From Protopterus annectens (lineage: Eukaryota; Chordata; Ceratodontiformes; Protopteridae): 64,000 nt of DNA. The notes beneath the pieces are model-generated. The model was given only the letters and a program-made list of their open reading frames with translations. It searched no databases and was not told where the DNA came from. The stretch's first letter is position 1. Each line of letters starts with the position of its first letter. Made by a program: the position numbers and the translations under genes. Location: the NCBI RefSeq assembly GCF_019279795.1, contig NC_056750.1, forward strand, positions 691,566,324 to 691,630,323, read 5' to 3'. Positions 36,077 through 49,025 of the stretch are shown here, piece by piece.

Positions 36077-37249
36077 ATGATAGGGGCTGCAATAGCTATC
36101 ATACAACAACATGTGGACGAGGCTGAAGGTGGTGAGGATGTGAATGCTGTCGACCAACCCTCAGAGAGGAGATAGAGAAGAGTGCACAGACCCAGGGTAA
36201 CGTGCCAGGGGCTACATGAGATAGAGATAGTGGAGCACTATAGGGTGGACAGGGACCTCCTACAGCAAATTGTTGTGCTGTGCCAGCCACGCCTCACACA
36301 CAGAACTAACAGAGGGGAACCCATCCTAGTGGATACCAAGGTATGTGCAAGCCTAAAAATACTAGCTACAGGTACCTTCCAAAGGCCAAACGGGGATATC
36401 ATGGGGATCTCACAGGCATCAGCATCCAGGGTACTCCACCAGTTCCTGGATGCCATGTCAGCACATGTTGGTGAGCATGTATATTTCCCCAACACCCATG
36501 AGGCATTGGCCAGCAATATGCATCTCTTCCACCAAATAGCAGAATACCCTGAGGTATTGGGTGCTATAGACTGCACGCACATATGCATCAAATCACCACC
36601 CGGTGAGAGGGGTAGGGTCTACATCAACTACAAAGGCTTCCCCTCCATCAACTGCCAGATCATGTGCGATGCCCAAGGCATAATAATAAATGCGTGTGCT
36701 GGCTGCCCTGGAAGCTATCATGATTCCCACATCTGGCATCTGATGCAGCTGTACCAGAGATTTGCCAATGGAGACATCCCTTATGGTCACCTAGTGGGGG
36801 ATGCTGGTTATGCACTGGAGCCGTGGCTTATGACATCCATCAGAAATGCACACACACCCGAACAAGAACTCCATAATGAGGCACATGCTCAGACCAGAAT
36901 TATAATAGAGCATCTGTTTGGGATGCTCAAGTCACAGTTCCAGTGCCTGGACAAATCTGGTGGAGCCTTGCAGTACTCACTAGCTACATGTACTCAAATT
37001 GTCATCATATGTGTCAGCTACACAATATGATCTGGCTGAAACAGCTGCAGCAGGAACAGCATGGGGCAGGGCCAACCCCCCCCCCCCCCACCACCATTGC
37101 CAAGGCCTGCACATGCACAGAGTTACTCAGAGGAGGAACAACCTGAGCCTGCCACAGTAGGCAGAAGAAGGTGTTCCCAGTATGCTCTGGCCTTGGCAAA
37201 GAGGCAACGCATAGCACATACACTGACACAGGAGGGACCCGGGGAATGA
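36077..37249 (+). pseudogene. HARBI1-like DDE transposase, element B (best preserved core)
   Basis: From ATG 36,077 the frame runs through one TAG at 36,173-36,175 (Trp in A) and then stays open to 37,030. The core includes SQASASRVLHQFLDAM, LGAIDCTHICIKSPP (first Asp), INYKGFPSINCQIMCDAQG, GSYHDSHIWHLMQLY (second Asp), GDAGYALEPWLM and RIIIEHLFGMLKS (catalytic Glu). This spans the whole DDE nuclease domain. One lost base near 37,016 and a second shift in the C run at about 37,077-37,090 break the tail, which otherwise ends LAKRQRIAHTL before TGA at 37,247. Total coding length was about 390 codons, normal for HARBI1-like proteins. It carries the fewest core lesions, so B may be the youngest copy. 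Confidence 0.88.
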
Positions 37250-37939
37250 TACCTTTCTCTTACTCGCACATACAGTAAAAGGGATGCCAAACATGACACT
37301 ACATGTGCTAAACCATGTGTAGGAAGTGTACTATTTGCATCTGACATAGGCAGTCCTCCAGCAACACCCTCATTACTGGCACACCCACAACATAAGTCAC
37401 TCAACATACCAATTGCCGAATGTAGTAGTATCTGTTGTTATCTGTATCTATGGTATGGATGTAAGCATCCAAGGGAATTGGGTGGCCGAATGGGATGCCA
37501 GCAGATAGTAGACACCTATAGTGACAGCATGAGATCTGTAACAAATACTGGTGTCACCATAGTAGCCAGTACTACACATGGTGACAAAACCCACTGCAGG
37601 AAATGTGCTGGGCCACGTGTGTCCATATGGCACACACATGCCAGTCAGGGAGGTTCACATACCCAACAACAGTCACAGCCAGCAAGACAGGTGTAGACAA
37701 ACACAAAGGCTGTGCTAAGGCCTCTGAATGATGCCTATGGCTAACCTCCCCGCCACAGGCCTAAACAGACAGACAACTTCAGGTCAGGCAGTGGGATGTT
37801 AGTTCTGAAGGGTAGGAAGTCAGAAACTAATATGTAGGTCAATGAAACATAAGACCTGTAGTACACTGATATGTCACTAGTCAGCATGATAGGTTAGAAA
37901 ACATAATGAAATGGAGTACCTGACATACCAGTACAGTCA

Positions 37940-38430
37940 TAGCAAATGTGTACAAGTGTCAGGTGTGCCCCTCCCAATCCTGTGTAGCAATGTAGAAACA
38001 GTCATGTGTGCTCCCCCTCATATCCCATGTGGACATGTAGTAACAGTCAGGGGTGCCCCCACCAATCCTATGTAGAAATGTAGTAACAGTCAGATGTGCC
38101 CCCCAATCCTGTGTAGCAATGTAGAAACAGTCAGGTATGCCCCCTATATCCTATGTAGACATGTAGTAACAGTCAGGTGTGCCCCCCCAATCCTGTGTAT
38201 AAATGTAGAAACAGTGAGGTGTGCCCCCCCCAATCCTGTGTAGAAATGTAGAAGCAGTCAGGTGTGCCCCCCAATCCTGTGTAGAAATGTAGAAACTGTC
38301 AGGTGTGCCCCCTCCCCCAATCCTGTGTAGAAATGTAGAAACAGTCAGGTGTGCCCCCCAATCCTATATAGAAATATAGTAACAGTCTGGTGTGCCCACC
38401 CAATCCGATGTAGACATGTAATAACATGTA
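37940..38430. repeat. 42-bp minisatellite, about 11 units
   Basis: Eleven units of the GTCAGGTGTGCCCC type, each followed by AATCCTGTGTAGAAATGTAG with small changes. The position after the transposase is the same as in element A. Confidence 0.85.
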
Positions 38431-39940
38431 TGTGTAGGTATAATACCAGCGGAGCACAGATGACCATAGGTGGCCAAGGTAGCAAGATAGATTGTAGGAT
38501 TTGTACAATATGCAGGTATGTGTGTTTTTGGTTGGTGTGTGTTGCATATTGTGTGAGAGTGGTCAGTATGCATGCATGTTGAGGTTTGACCTGGTGGCCA
38601 TTGCCCACTACTGCCGATGACAGGGCCAAATCCTCACAACTGCAGTGCCAAAGACAATTCCCACAGTATAACACATGCTAGCAGTAAGCCATTGTAAATG
38701 TATGGTGGTAATATATGTCACCATCTGAAAGAGTGACATGGCATGGCTGTTGGGATAGATATACAAGCAGTACACAGGGGAAAAGTACCGCAGACATACA
38801 GTATATAATGTGTAACTGTGAAATGGACACACCCTTGGAATTGTACATGCAGGTATGCATCACATTATCTGGGCCTGTAGTAGGGAATACAGGTGTTGTC
38901 TGCCTGAACACTTGCAGATCACAAAGGTGATAGGACTGATGTATTGGGAAACAGCTGATGTACCTGCACATGCTAGCATAACTGGAATGCCCCATGCATA
39001 TCTGTGAGTCAGATGCAAGTCGTGTCCATAGCACACATGCACCCAGCTCATCCAAACACCACCCACAGATACCTCTCTGGTCGTATCCATGCTGTTGGGC
39101 ATGGGTACAATATGACCCCCACCTGTATATGGCAATAGCAAAAGAATGCAGCATGCAGTGCAGGTGCCCCATGCAGGTGTGTCCCTAGCTGTAGGTAGCA
39201 CCCTCCCAGCATCCACACCACCTGATCAATACTGATAGAACTATTGGCATGAACACCTAGCATACCTACCCTGTCACACCAGGGGAATATACTGTATGGT
39301 GGTCTGGGACTGTAGAACTGATAGAATGCAATGGCCTGCCAAAGCTGGCCCGCATCACTACCAAATAGCCTACAGGGCTCTGTCAAAGGCCTGTGTCTCA
39401 CATGTACTGCCAATGCATGTTATGTCATGGACATCCAAATAACAACATAACACACTCCACAAACGCCATATGCAAGGCCATGTGGACAAACCACAGTAAC
39501 ACGTCCACCATATCCCACTGCATGAACTGTGGAACACCACCAAAATACAGCTGTGATGAGGTGATAACCTTAGGGAAAGTATCAGGGAATGTATACATGA
39601 TGTATGAAAGAGGATAGAATAATAGAGGGGGTGGGAGCATGGGCAGCATGGAATGTGCAGGGTCCAGCACACAGCCATGTGCACACACTATCCCTGGCTG
39701 CAAACACATAAATGGGTGGCTACAAACCTGCCTGTACACCATAATAGGGTTAATGCCCTGACTTATGACCACTGCCTCTGGGTAACCTGTGTGAATCTGT
39801 ACAGCTGTGAGGTATTGCCACAGCAAGACAAGGCCATACTATCATGTTGATGGATGTACAAGTATGGGATCCTCTGCCAGCACTGTATCAAGGTGCTGAA
39901 CTGGATACACAAACCCAGTAGCAAGTGGGCATAATAGGGG
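38430..39940. other. Unassigned part of element B
   Basis: About 1.5 kb with no supported gene or repeat family. It has no counterpart in element A, where cargo follows the minisatellite directly, so it was either inserted in B or lost from A. Confidence 0.4.
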
Positions 39941-39943
39941 CTG

Positions 39944-40160
39944 CTGGTTGGCATAATGGTTAAGGTGTTTACTTCATAGACACAAAGCGCAGGGTTTGAT
40001 TCTCACCTTTGAAGGTAAAACTGGTTGGGCTTAAAATGGCTTGCAAGGGCAGCTAGCCTAGTACTTAACTATGAACTTTTATTCCTATGATGGCTTAGTG
40101 GTTAACTACTGTGACTATAGTGTACAGGGTCTTGGGTTTGAGCCTTGCAGAGGCAGTTTA
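39944..40160 (+). repeat. Two tRNA-like SINE heads in tandem
   Basis: The first has an A box TGGTTGGCATAATGGTTAAG (39,944-39,963) and a B box GGGTTTGATTC (from about 39,992). The second has TGGCTTAGTGGTTAA (about 40,090-40,104) and GGTTTGAGCC (about 40,135-40,144). They differ from each other, so at least two SINE subfamilies are present. Neither folds into an intact tRNA that I can see. Confidence 0.6.
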
Positions 40161-40741
40161 TTTACACACATGTTGGGTTCATTTATTGCACTATTCTGAC
40201 TAGTTTGCTACTTGTGTGTCTCTGCTATCCTTAAACAAAGACAAAAAAACAGAACAAATCTTGCTATTTTCACACTTTCTATAATTAAAAAAAAAAGTTC
40301 AGTTACAGACTTGCTGTGGTAAACACTAAGCAGCCTGTCTGTCCCTGTAGGAGTGGTTACTGCCTAGAAACTGTAGTTTTATTGGCCATTTTGGGTCAAT
40401 TCCAAACTCCTTGATCTCTCTCTCTTAAAACCCTACAACTCTCTTTTTGCGCGGTCTTGCACACAGAGCAGCTTCAGGCAGCGCCGGTTAGCTGGGATAT
40501 ACTGTACCTGGCTCCACAAAGTCTGCATTGCAAATTTTCCCTTAGAACTAGGCAAGCCTCAACTCAAGTGCTTCAGATCAACTGCTCTTATTGCAGCACT
40601 TGTATAACCCAAATCAGCACTTGTCCAAATCTCCTAGACAACACTATTATTTTCCAAATCTCCTAGACAGCACTATTCTAATACAGCATAAGACCCTCGA
40701 TTGTCTGCAAGACAAGTGAAATTTACTTTTCCAAGCTTCAG

Positions 40742-41623
40742 GTGTACACTCCAGTTCATCTGGTGGAATTGGGCATCCTGAGGCAATGTCACAACTGCCT
40801 CATGTATACAGACAACCCTCTCCTCTTACCTCTAGACACAAACACTTGTGAGAGATGCAAATACACAGCCAGACTGGAGGCGAAGCGCTCTCAACCCATG
40901 ACTGTAACAAACAGTCAAAAGGAGAAGAGACACACTAGCATCACACCACCAGTCACACATGGATCTACAAAACAAGCACCGGCAAAACATACACACAAAT
41001 GCACAAAAACATATTCAGAGACACTAGGTATCAATCTGAAAAAGAAACCGTGCCCTCCAAAGCAGAAAAGCAAGCAACCTGCACCTCCAAACACAAGCCG
41101 GAAAACACATAATTCACCTCAGCAGTGTGCCTCACGACATCCCCTAAGGCAAAACACCATACCCAACATGCTAGTAATAGGAGACTCTATAGTAAGGCAC
41201 ACAGATGTTCCACTCACCAGGCTGAACAAGGAGAAGGTTACTGTCAGCTGCCTGTTGGGTGCTAGGATCTGCCACATAACACAGGCACTTAGGTCACTCC
41301 AGAACAAGTACAAGTATGATGCTGTCACTGTACATGTTGGTGTGAATGATCTAAAACATATCTCCCTGGACTAAATGAAAAGAGAAATCGAGGAGCTCTC
41401 TGATCATGTAGCCCAAGCTGGTATGACCCTGACCTTAAGTAGCATACTACCTTCACCTAGAATGATACCACAATACAAAGACAAAATGATTAATTTCAAC
41501 AACTGGCTAAGCTTCTGGTGTCATTCTAAGGGGATCCAGTGTCTGTCTGCCTGGGATGACATGACAGACAAGCCTGACTGTTTCACCAGAGATGGTTTGC
41601 ACCTGTCACCCCTAGGCTTTTGA
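40742..41623 (+). pseudogene. CR1 ORF1: zinc-knuckle plus SGNH esterase-like protein
   Basis: The N-terminal part has cysteine pairs (QCHNC and TCERC) that suggest a small zinc-binding motif. A long Lys/Thr/Pro-rich basic linker follows. The C-terminal half is an SGNH-hydrolase-like domain: LVIGDSIVR (nucleophile Ser, near 41,175), VHVGVNDLK (near 41,335) and DGLHLSPLGF (near 41,590, catalytic Asp and His). ORF1 proteins of CR1 elements with esterase domains are known; they are thought to bind RNA and perhaps lipid. One in-frame TAA at 41,372 splits it. The true start codon is unclear because no ATG opens the frame near 40,742. Confidence 0.78.
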
Positions 41624-44521
41624 ATACTGGCCAAGGCTCTTGCCATCCCCATAGTGCCTTTTTTAGGCAAGGCTCAAAGGACAAACAAACCACCATAACC
41701 AGCACAGGTAACCAAAAACTAAGGGTAACGTTACTCAACGCCAGAAGTCTCAACCTCAAAATGCACGCACTCGAGGCACTTCTCAGTATGGAGGAAATCG
41801 ATGTTTGTGCAGTGACGGAAACCTGGTTCAAGGCTCCACATAGCACCCCAGCACTACCAGGTTACAATTCATATCATACCTTCTGGCCTCAGTTAATGGA
41901 TCGCAGTACATAGGGTGGAGGTGTATCCATATTCATCAAGGATACCCACATCTCCAGGTTAGTGGCGCAGCATGATGCCCCAGAGATCATCCATGCGCAA
42001 CTATCAGCAGGCAAAACCACATTTCAAGTTGTAGCCTGTTACAGATTGCCCACCATGTCCCAAGATGCTCACTCAGCATTCCTTGAGGCATTGGAAAATA
42101 TAAAGGTCCTACCCAACACCATAATTTTGGGTGATTTCATCTACCCTGGTATAAACTGGGTGAACTACCAAAGTTCTAACTCCTATGCCCAGTGGTTCAT
42201 AGAATTTATAAATTCAAATGCCCTTGAACAACTGGTATGTTCTCCCACTAGAGGGGACAACATATTGGATTTAGTCATCACAAATATAGGCGCCCATTGT
42301 ACCACACCCGTTATCACTCCCTCTCTGGTCAGATCTGACCACAAACTGATAATCCTAGCCATCCTCTCCCCTCCACCTCCCCCAGTCAAAGTAACCATCG
42401 TAAAAAACCTTTCCAAAGCAAACTTCAAACTACTTGCGTCAGAAGTGGAAAGCTTCACTATCCCCTTGCAGAAGGATAATGATATCCAGGATGCAGAATC
42501 CTACACCAAGGCACTTTATATACATCTTCAGGATTGCATGGACCGTGCTATCCCAAATAAAACCAAGACTCCTTCCTCAAGCCAGAAGAAACCAGTCTGG
42601 TGGACCCTGGCCATAAGCAAACTATACAATAAAAGGAGGAGACTTATACAAAAAAAGGCCATATCTCAAGTAGAAAAATCTTCCCTGATCAGCTTTAGTA
42701 AGAAATTGAGGGCCTTCATCAAGTCAACTAAAGCCAATTTCAAAAAGAAAGTTGCCAAGGATGCCAAAGATAACCATAAGGCCTATGGTTACATCAAAAA
42801 CCTAAATGGCAAAGCTCAGGTCTGTTCTGAGCTAGTACAAAATGGAACAAAATACACTGACCCCACTGACATTGCCAACATCTTGGCTGACAGGTTCAGT
42901 GCAAATTTCTCCCCCCTCACCACCTAGAGGGCCTATTACTACTCCAGGGGATTCTGTAACTCCAATTATTACTGATACGTTGGTTAATAAGGCTTTATCT
43001 AAAGCTAAAAACACTGCCTCCATGGAACCAGATGGTGTCCCGGGCTGTGTCATATGCGAGCTCCAAAATGAATTAACCCCACATCTGAATACCCTGTTCA
43101 GTCTCAGCCTCTTGACAGGATATGTGCCCATAGAATGGAGTACAGCAACGGTGGTTCCGCTGCACAAGGGTGGGCCCACAACTGACCCTGGGAACTACCG
43201 AGCAATAAGCCTGACAAGTATGATCTGTAAGGTACTGGAGTGAATCATTATGAAACTCATAAATGGAGAGATTGGGAACCTCCAAACACTTGACCCCACA
43301 CAGTTCGGCTTCATCAAGGGCAGATCATGCCTCCTGAACCTGGTGGACTTCTTTGAGACAGTTACTCAGGCTATAGGTAAGGGAAAGGAGGTACACACGG
43401 CTTACCTTGACCTTGCTAAAGCATTTGACACCATTCCCCATTCAGGTATTATTGATAAACTCACCAACCTGGGCATAAACCCTTACGTCACAAGATGGAT
43501 CGCAAACTGGCTCTCAGACAGATCCCACAAAGTAAGAGTAGCAGGATCTATGTCCGAATCCAGACCCAGTAATGAGTGGTTGCCTCAGGGCTCTGTCCTG
43601 GGGCCCCTCCTGTTTGGCATATACTTCTCAGAAGTACAGGCAAGCACTGAAGGGCTGTGGCTAACCAAGTTTGCGGACGACTGCAAACTGGGTGCTATAA
43701 TAGAGTCTCCGGCCGACATGGATATCCTCCAGAAGGGCCTTAATGAGACTGATGCATGGTGTCAAAGCCATGGTCTCAAGCTAAATGCTAAAAAATGTGT
43801 AGTAATCCCCTTTGGAAAAAACAGAGAACCCACAAACTACTACATAGGAGGTAACCCCCTGAAATCTGAAGTAGCAATAAGGGATCTAGGGACCCAAGTA
43901 AATAGTCAGCTTTCCTTTGATAACCATGTTGCCAAGGTGGTTAGAAAATAATTCTATGTGACCCATCTGATCACAAAAGGGTTCGCATCAAGATCTAAGG
44001 ATGTAGTAGTGCCCCTCTACTCTTCCCTCATCAGACCCATTATTGAGTACAATGCACCAATTGGAATGTGCCTGGCTAGGCATCTCCAACAGCTGGAGAG
44101 ACCACAAAGGTACCTCACTAAAAGGATTACTGGCCTCAAGCAGTTGCCCTATGCAGCACGATTGAAAAAACTAAGGCTTTTCTCTGTTGCATACCGCCTT
44201 CTTAGAGGCGATCTCTGTCCAACATACAGAGCCATGTCCAACCCAGAACTGTTGAACATGCTCCATCTTAACAAAACCAAATCCACTTGAGCTACATGCT
44301 CTATGGTTATAAACCTCAGCACAACAATTTATAGAACATGCTGGAGGGATTGATTCCCATCGCAAAGACTTCCTTTGCTATGGAACAGGGTCCCAATCTA
44401 CATAAGATAGAGCCCCTCACTATCACTCTTCAAGATGAACCTTGAAGAGTGGATGGGTAACAGAAAGTTCACACCAGGGATCATACCAACAGCTCTACTA
44501 GATAGGGGCCAAGGGTACTAG
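41620..44521 (+). pseudogene. CR1 ORF2: APE endonuclease and reverse transcriptase
   Basis: The endonuclease part shows LLNARSL, VTETW (catalytic Glu), GDFIYPGINW (the usual Asn after GDF is Ile here), NILDLVITN and RSDHKLI. The reverse transcriptase part shows EWSTATVVPLHKGG, NYRAISLTSM, FGFIKGRSCLLNLVDFF, AYLDLAKAFDTIPHSG, LPQGSVLGPLLFGIYF, and the catalytic FADD near 43,675. A C-terminal region with PIIEYNAP and RYLTKRITGLKQLP follows. Lesions are TAG at 41,911, a frameshift near 42,920, TGA at 43,241, TAA at 43,949 and TGA at 44,288. It was the enzyme for target-primed reverse transcription of this family, and the nearby fragments X1-X4 are relatives. Confidence 0.85.
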
Positions 44522-45529
44522 CTGCTAGATCAAGGGCCTAGGGAACTAACCAAAGGGGCAGTGAATACCGCACAATGTGGCTGCGCTAATATATGCCTTC
44601 GGGCAGATAGGCCAGTACCTACTTATGAACTTATGAATCTATGCTGCTCCCTCTCCAAAATGGCATAACTTTCCATGAATATGTAGGCTTTTGCCCACAA
44701 TAGCAGACACAGCTGCATTCACCCTTGTTCCCCGGGACATCACCATGAGCAAGAATGCCCACATGACAGTACTTGAGGACATAAAACATCACACTATATA
44801 ACAGTACACATATCTGAATATCTCTGCTAACACCAGTACCATGTAGCAGAAGCAGCACATACACAATCACCTAAAGTACACACTATCCCTTGCACAATTT
44901 GACCACATATTGCCAAATGATCTATGGATATCCTGCAGAAACAGTTTGCTACCTGTAGGTGTACAACATAAAGGACTGCACTGGAGTACAAACTACATGG
45001 AATGGATCCACACATTCAATACAGAAGGGCATACTGGGCATGCTCACACACTTAAACAAATGAAGCCCATGTTTGCAAACAACAGTGGTTTATACATATC
45101 TGACAGTTACAGATGTCAGTGCATACAGTCCTCAGTATGCACCAGTCATGCTTTGCCCACACGTTGGATAGGAATGCAGGCATATATCCAAGGACAACAC
45201 ACTATAATATGCCAAAAGTAGACATACATAGATGTGTGGAAGAGAGTGACTGTGACAAAGAGCCAACCAACTGTCCCACCCAGCACACAGCCAGATGGCT
45301 ACAAACACATGATGTGTAAATGTCACTCACTGCAGAAATTAGCCACTGGTATCCATCAACATTACAGACTATGTGGTGCAAGTGCTAGCTGTGCAACACA
45401 ACTGTACAAGGCAGCAGTCATCTAGAAGCTGTATACACGTACCTGTGGAATATAACCCTGAGTGTGCCTGCATGTGGTGTGTCAATCTCTAGAATAATGG
45501 GTTATGGCCTATGCACACACACTGCCCTC

Positions 45530-45930
45530 CCCATAGCCATACTATGGCAAGCCTGCTGAAGTCATCCACTTTGAAATACACCTTTGGGAAGGGACTAGTC
45601 CAGTAATCTCCATGGCGTGTCCTATACCTGCGTAACGCTGTAGTGTGATAAACTAATTAGGTAGGAGTTCTAATACCAGACATGGCAATTGTGTGTGTAT
45701 GTGTGTGTGTCTCTCTCTGCATAGGGAGCAATGCTTTTTAGACTAGTCACACTCACTACAGTTCAAATACCCTACTTTGGCAAGGCTGCTGATGTCATTC
45801 ACTGTGATGTACACCTTAGGGAAAGTTATAGCCCAGTAATCTCCATGGCATATCCTATAACTGCATAATGCTGTAGTGTGATAAACTAGTTAGGTAGGAG
45901 TTCTAATCCCAGATATGGCAACTGTGTGTC

Positions 45931-45982
<52 letters not shown>

Positions 45983-46623
45983 GAGCAATGAGTTTTAGGC
46001 TAGTCACACACACTACAATTCAAATGCCCCAATATGGCAAGACTGCTGATGTCATTCACTGTGAAATACACCTTTGGGAAAACTAGAACACAGTAATCTC
46101 TGTGGTGCATCCCATAACAGCATAATGCCATAGTGTGATATAGTACTTTGGTAGGGGTTCTAGTCTCACACATGGCAAGTGTGGATGTTTGTGCTAGTGT
46201 TTGTTTGTGTAGGGATTAACGCATTTAGGCTAATCACACTCACTACAGATCAAATGCCCTACTTTGGCAAGGCTGCTGGTGTCATTCACTGTAAAATACA
46301 CTTTTGGGAAAGGTGCAGCCCAGTAATCGCTGTGGCATGTCCTATAACAGCATAATGCTGTAGTGTGATATAGTACTTTGGTAGGGGTTCTAGTCCCACA
46401 CATGACAAGTGTGGATGTGTGTGTTTCTTTGTTTGCGTAGGGAGCAATGGATTTTTGGCTAGTCACATGCACTACAGATCAAATGCCCTACTTTGGCAAG
46501 CCTGCTGATGTCATTCACCTTTGGAGAAGGAGTACTCCAGTAATCTCTGTGGTATGTCCTATAACTGATTAATGCTGTTGTGTAATAAACTAGTTAGGTA
46601 GGAGTTCTAATCCCAGACATGAC

Positions 46624-46668
<45 letters not shown>

Positions 46669-46670
46669 TG
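45530..46670. repeat. 240-bp tandem units with internal GT repeats, about 5 units
   Basis: Units begin near 45,543, 45,775, 46,025, 46,257 and 46,490. Each contains GGCAAGGCTGCTGATGTCAT or a close variant, TAATGCTGTAGTGTGATA and a GT-rich stretch (pure runs at about 45,937-45,979 and 46,626-46,667). Confidence 0.8.
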
Positions 46671-48843
46671 TCTGTGTTTGTCATTTGTAGCCTGTGTGGA
46701 GCTGGCTGTGAGTGTGTAACAACTGGTCTCATTATGGAGTGGATTTTGCAAATTTCTTATATGTTGGCCCTATTATATGTCACAATGTCCACCTTACAAG
46801 GTTAATGGATGTGAAATAGCTGAGAGGCTGGGTTGGCTATCCATATCCCTACATGTGACATCAAGGCCTGGTGAACAAAGTTAGCAACCCATGTATTACA
46901 CAGAGAACACTCTCAACCCATGTCTCATACACAAACACACTTGTCTAGGCAACAACTGCTATGTTGGTAGTACTCTCCATATTGCCCACAGACAGTATCC
47001 ATGGTGTGATTGCAGTGGATGGCAGAGGGCCTGACACCTTGTCCATCAGTAAAATATGCACGTACATGCAGACAGTGTGTCATCACTATGCTCCTCCCTG
47101 GATGCCTGCAACACCTGTGGTGCCATCAAATGTGACCCACAAAGGACATACCATGTCTTATACACATGTCATGTATGGACAAATGCCACTGACACCAGGG
47201 AATACCTGTATCATGCTATCAATATAGGTGCAGGGTCAATCTGCTGTCCATTACCTGTTCCCAACACATAAGGCCAGGACAGGCACATCTGATTATAACA
47301 ATCTGTGTACACAACATGGGCCAGACATCCCAGGTACAGTTCCACATGTCTCTCTACATGCATGTGGGATGTGTGCACATCCCAGACAGCATCCATGTCA
47401 TGGACTAAAGAACACATACGTGGCAAGCATTGAACAGCAATGGCCACACACAATAGCTACCCAGGTGACTGGATGGTAAATACAATACTCACCTGTGTGG
47501 GCCAATCCAGACACTACACCCCTGAGCCACACTGCAGACCATTGTCATGTGGCCTTATGTCAAGGTATACCCTTCACCTAGCCTTGTATAGCCATCTGGC
47601 ACAGTCAACCACTACGCACCTGTGAAGTAATGCATGCATGCATGTCAGTACTGGTGCCCTATGTCTGTGTGTGTGTGGTGTATGATGCTTTTGACCACAT
47701 TCACACTCACTGCAACCTCCATTGGCACACTGAAGCATGCTGTCTGATGTCAGACACCTCCACATACCCTTTGCCTATATAACCTCTGGATAGCCCCTGT
47801 GGTGCATGTGATACCTGCAGAGTACTTGATTGTGGCAAACTAACTAATGAGAAAGTGTATTCCTGACCCTGCCAAGTGCGTCAATGTGTGTGAGTCCCTG
47901 AGAGTGTGTGGCTGTGTTGATGCTGACACCTGTTCATGTGGACAGACACGTACACTACACCTACCGTTTCACTACCATATCACTGTTGCAGATGTCACTC
48001 ACCATCACATATATGTTTGGAGAGCTCCTCAACATGTAAGCTATGTGGTGCATCCAAAGACTACATAGACTTGTGATAGCAATACAAAGTCAGTCAAAGG
48101 TTTGATACCCTGTACTGGTAGGTATATGACACAAACATGCTTAGGTTTTACTCTCCCACCCCCTCCCCTGACTTATCCTTGCCTCTCTCACTCCCTCTCT
48201 GGTTGATGTGGAGAACTACACCTTCTTTGCTTAGGCAGCAGCATGTGTTTTGTAAGTGATGCTCATGATCAGCTGATGGCTTCTGCATGAATTGCAGTCC
48301 TCATCTAGCTGATTGCATGTGGAACAGCTGTGGTAACATTCTCATAGCCAACTGCATAGAAACATACTCCAATATCTAAGAACATCATGTTGGTGTTGGG
48401 CCTTTTCATTCACTGTGAGCAGGACCTAGATCTGGTGTTTGGCAAACAGCATCACAGATGGATTGGGGATTTACCTCTAACAACATACACTGTGGAAGCA
48501 GGCCAACACACAGGAGGGGGATGTGCCTGATATAATTACAGAATGTAAGTGTTGCTATTCTGTATTTGGAGTAATGTTGCTTTACCAGGGTGTGTGTGTG
48601 GATATGGCTGGTCTACATGTTTTAATACCTGCCATGACAGTGCTATGTTTCTGAGGAAACCCCCATCTGTAGGGTCATCTTGCAGACTGGGCAGTGTGTG
48701 GTGCCTTTTGTTTAATATGTTACTCACTGCAGAAGCATAGCATGTGGATTGCAGTCAGTACATGGTGACAACCATGAGAGTTACTGACTTCATATCCCTC
48801 ATAGGACATATGTCAAAACAAACTCTGTTACAACAGTAAATGT

Positions 48844-49025
48844 TAAAAAGAAACACCAACTGCTTACCACACAGAAGCAAATGAATCCAATGGAACTCAC
48901 TGAGACCAACTCCGAATACAATGAAAGCTCATCAACTGTCAACTTTATGTTGACAGTTTATGGGCTTTCATTGTATCCGGAGTTGGTCTCAGTGAGTTCC
49001 ATTGGATTCCTTTGCTTCTGTGTGG
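48844..49025. mobile_element. 182-bp foldback insertion with 14-bp target duplication
   Basis: Flanking copies of ACAACAGTAAATGT lie at 48,830-48,843 and 49,026-49,039. Inside, arms of almost 80 bases (48,867-48,943 and 48,949-49,025) are nearly perfect complements around a 5-base loop. An extra 23 bases (TAAAAAGAAACACC...) occur on the left only. The matching place in element A (about 28,215-28,230) lacks the insert and shows only CCAACAGTAAATA, so it is an empty site. The long target duplication and one-sided extra sequence resemble a snap-back cDNA insertion more than a cut-and-paste transposon. Confidence 0.75.

Larger units (their letters stand above)
40440..44636 (+). mobile_element. 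Nearly full-length CR1-like LINE
   Basis: This plus-strand element has a 5' leader (from about 40,440, start uncertain), ORF1 with an esterase domain, ORF2 with endonuclease and reverse transcriptase, and a 3' end in two copies of the octamer ACTTATGA (44,621-44,636). An octamer tail is a known CR1/L3-type mark. ORF1 and ORF2 overlap by about 4 bases. Several stops make it inactive. A 31-bp direct repeat (CCAAATCTCCTAGACA) occurs in the leader at 40,624 and 40,655. Confidence 0.82.

Noticed and set aside
38678..39172. Minus-strand open frame of 164 codons
   Set aside because: No family motif, no splice or promoter context and no second copy to support it.
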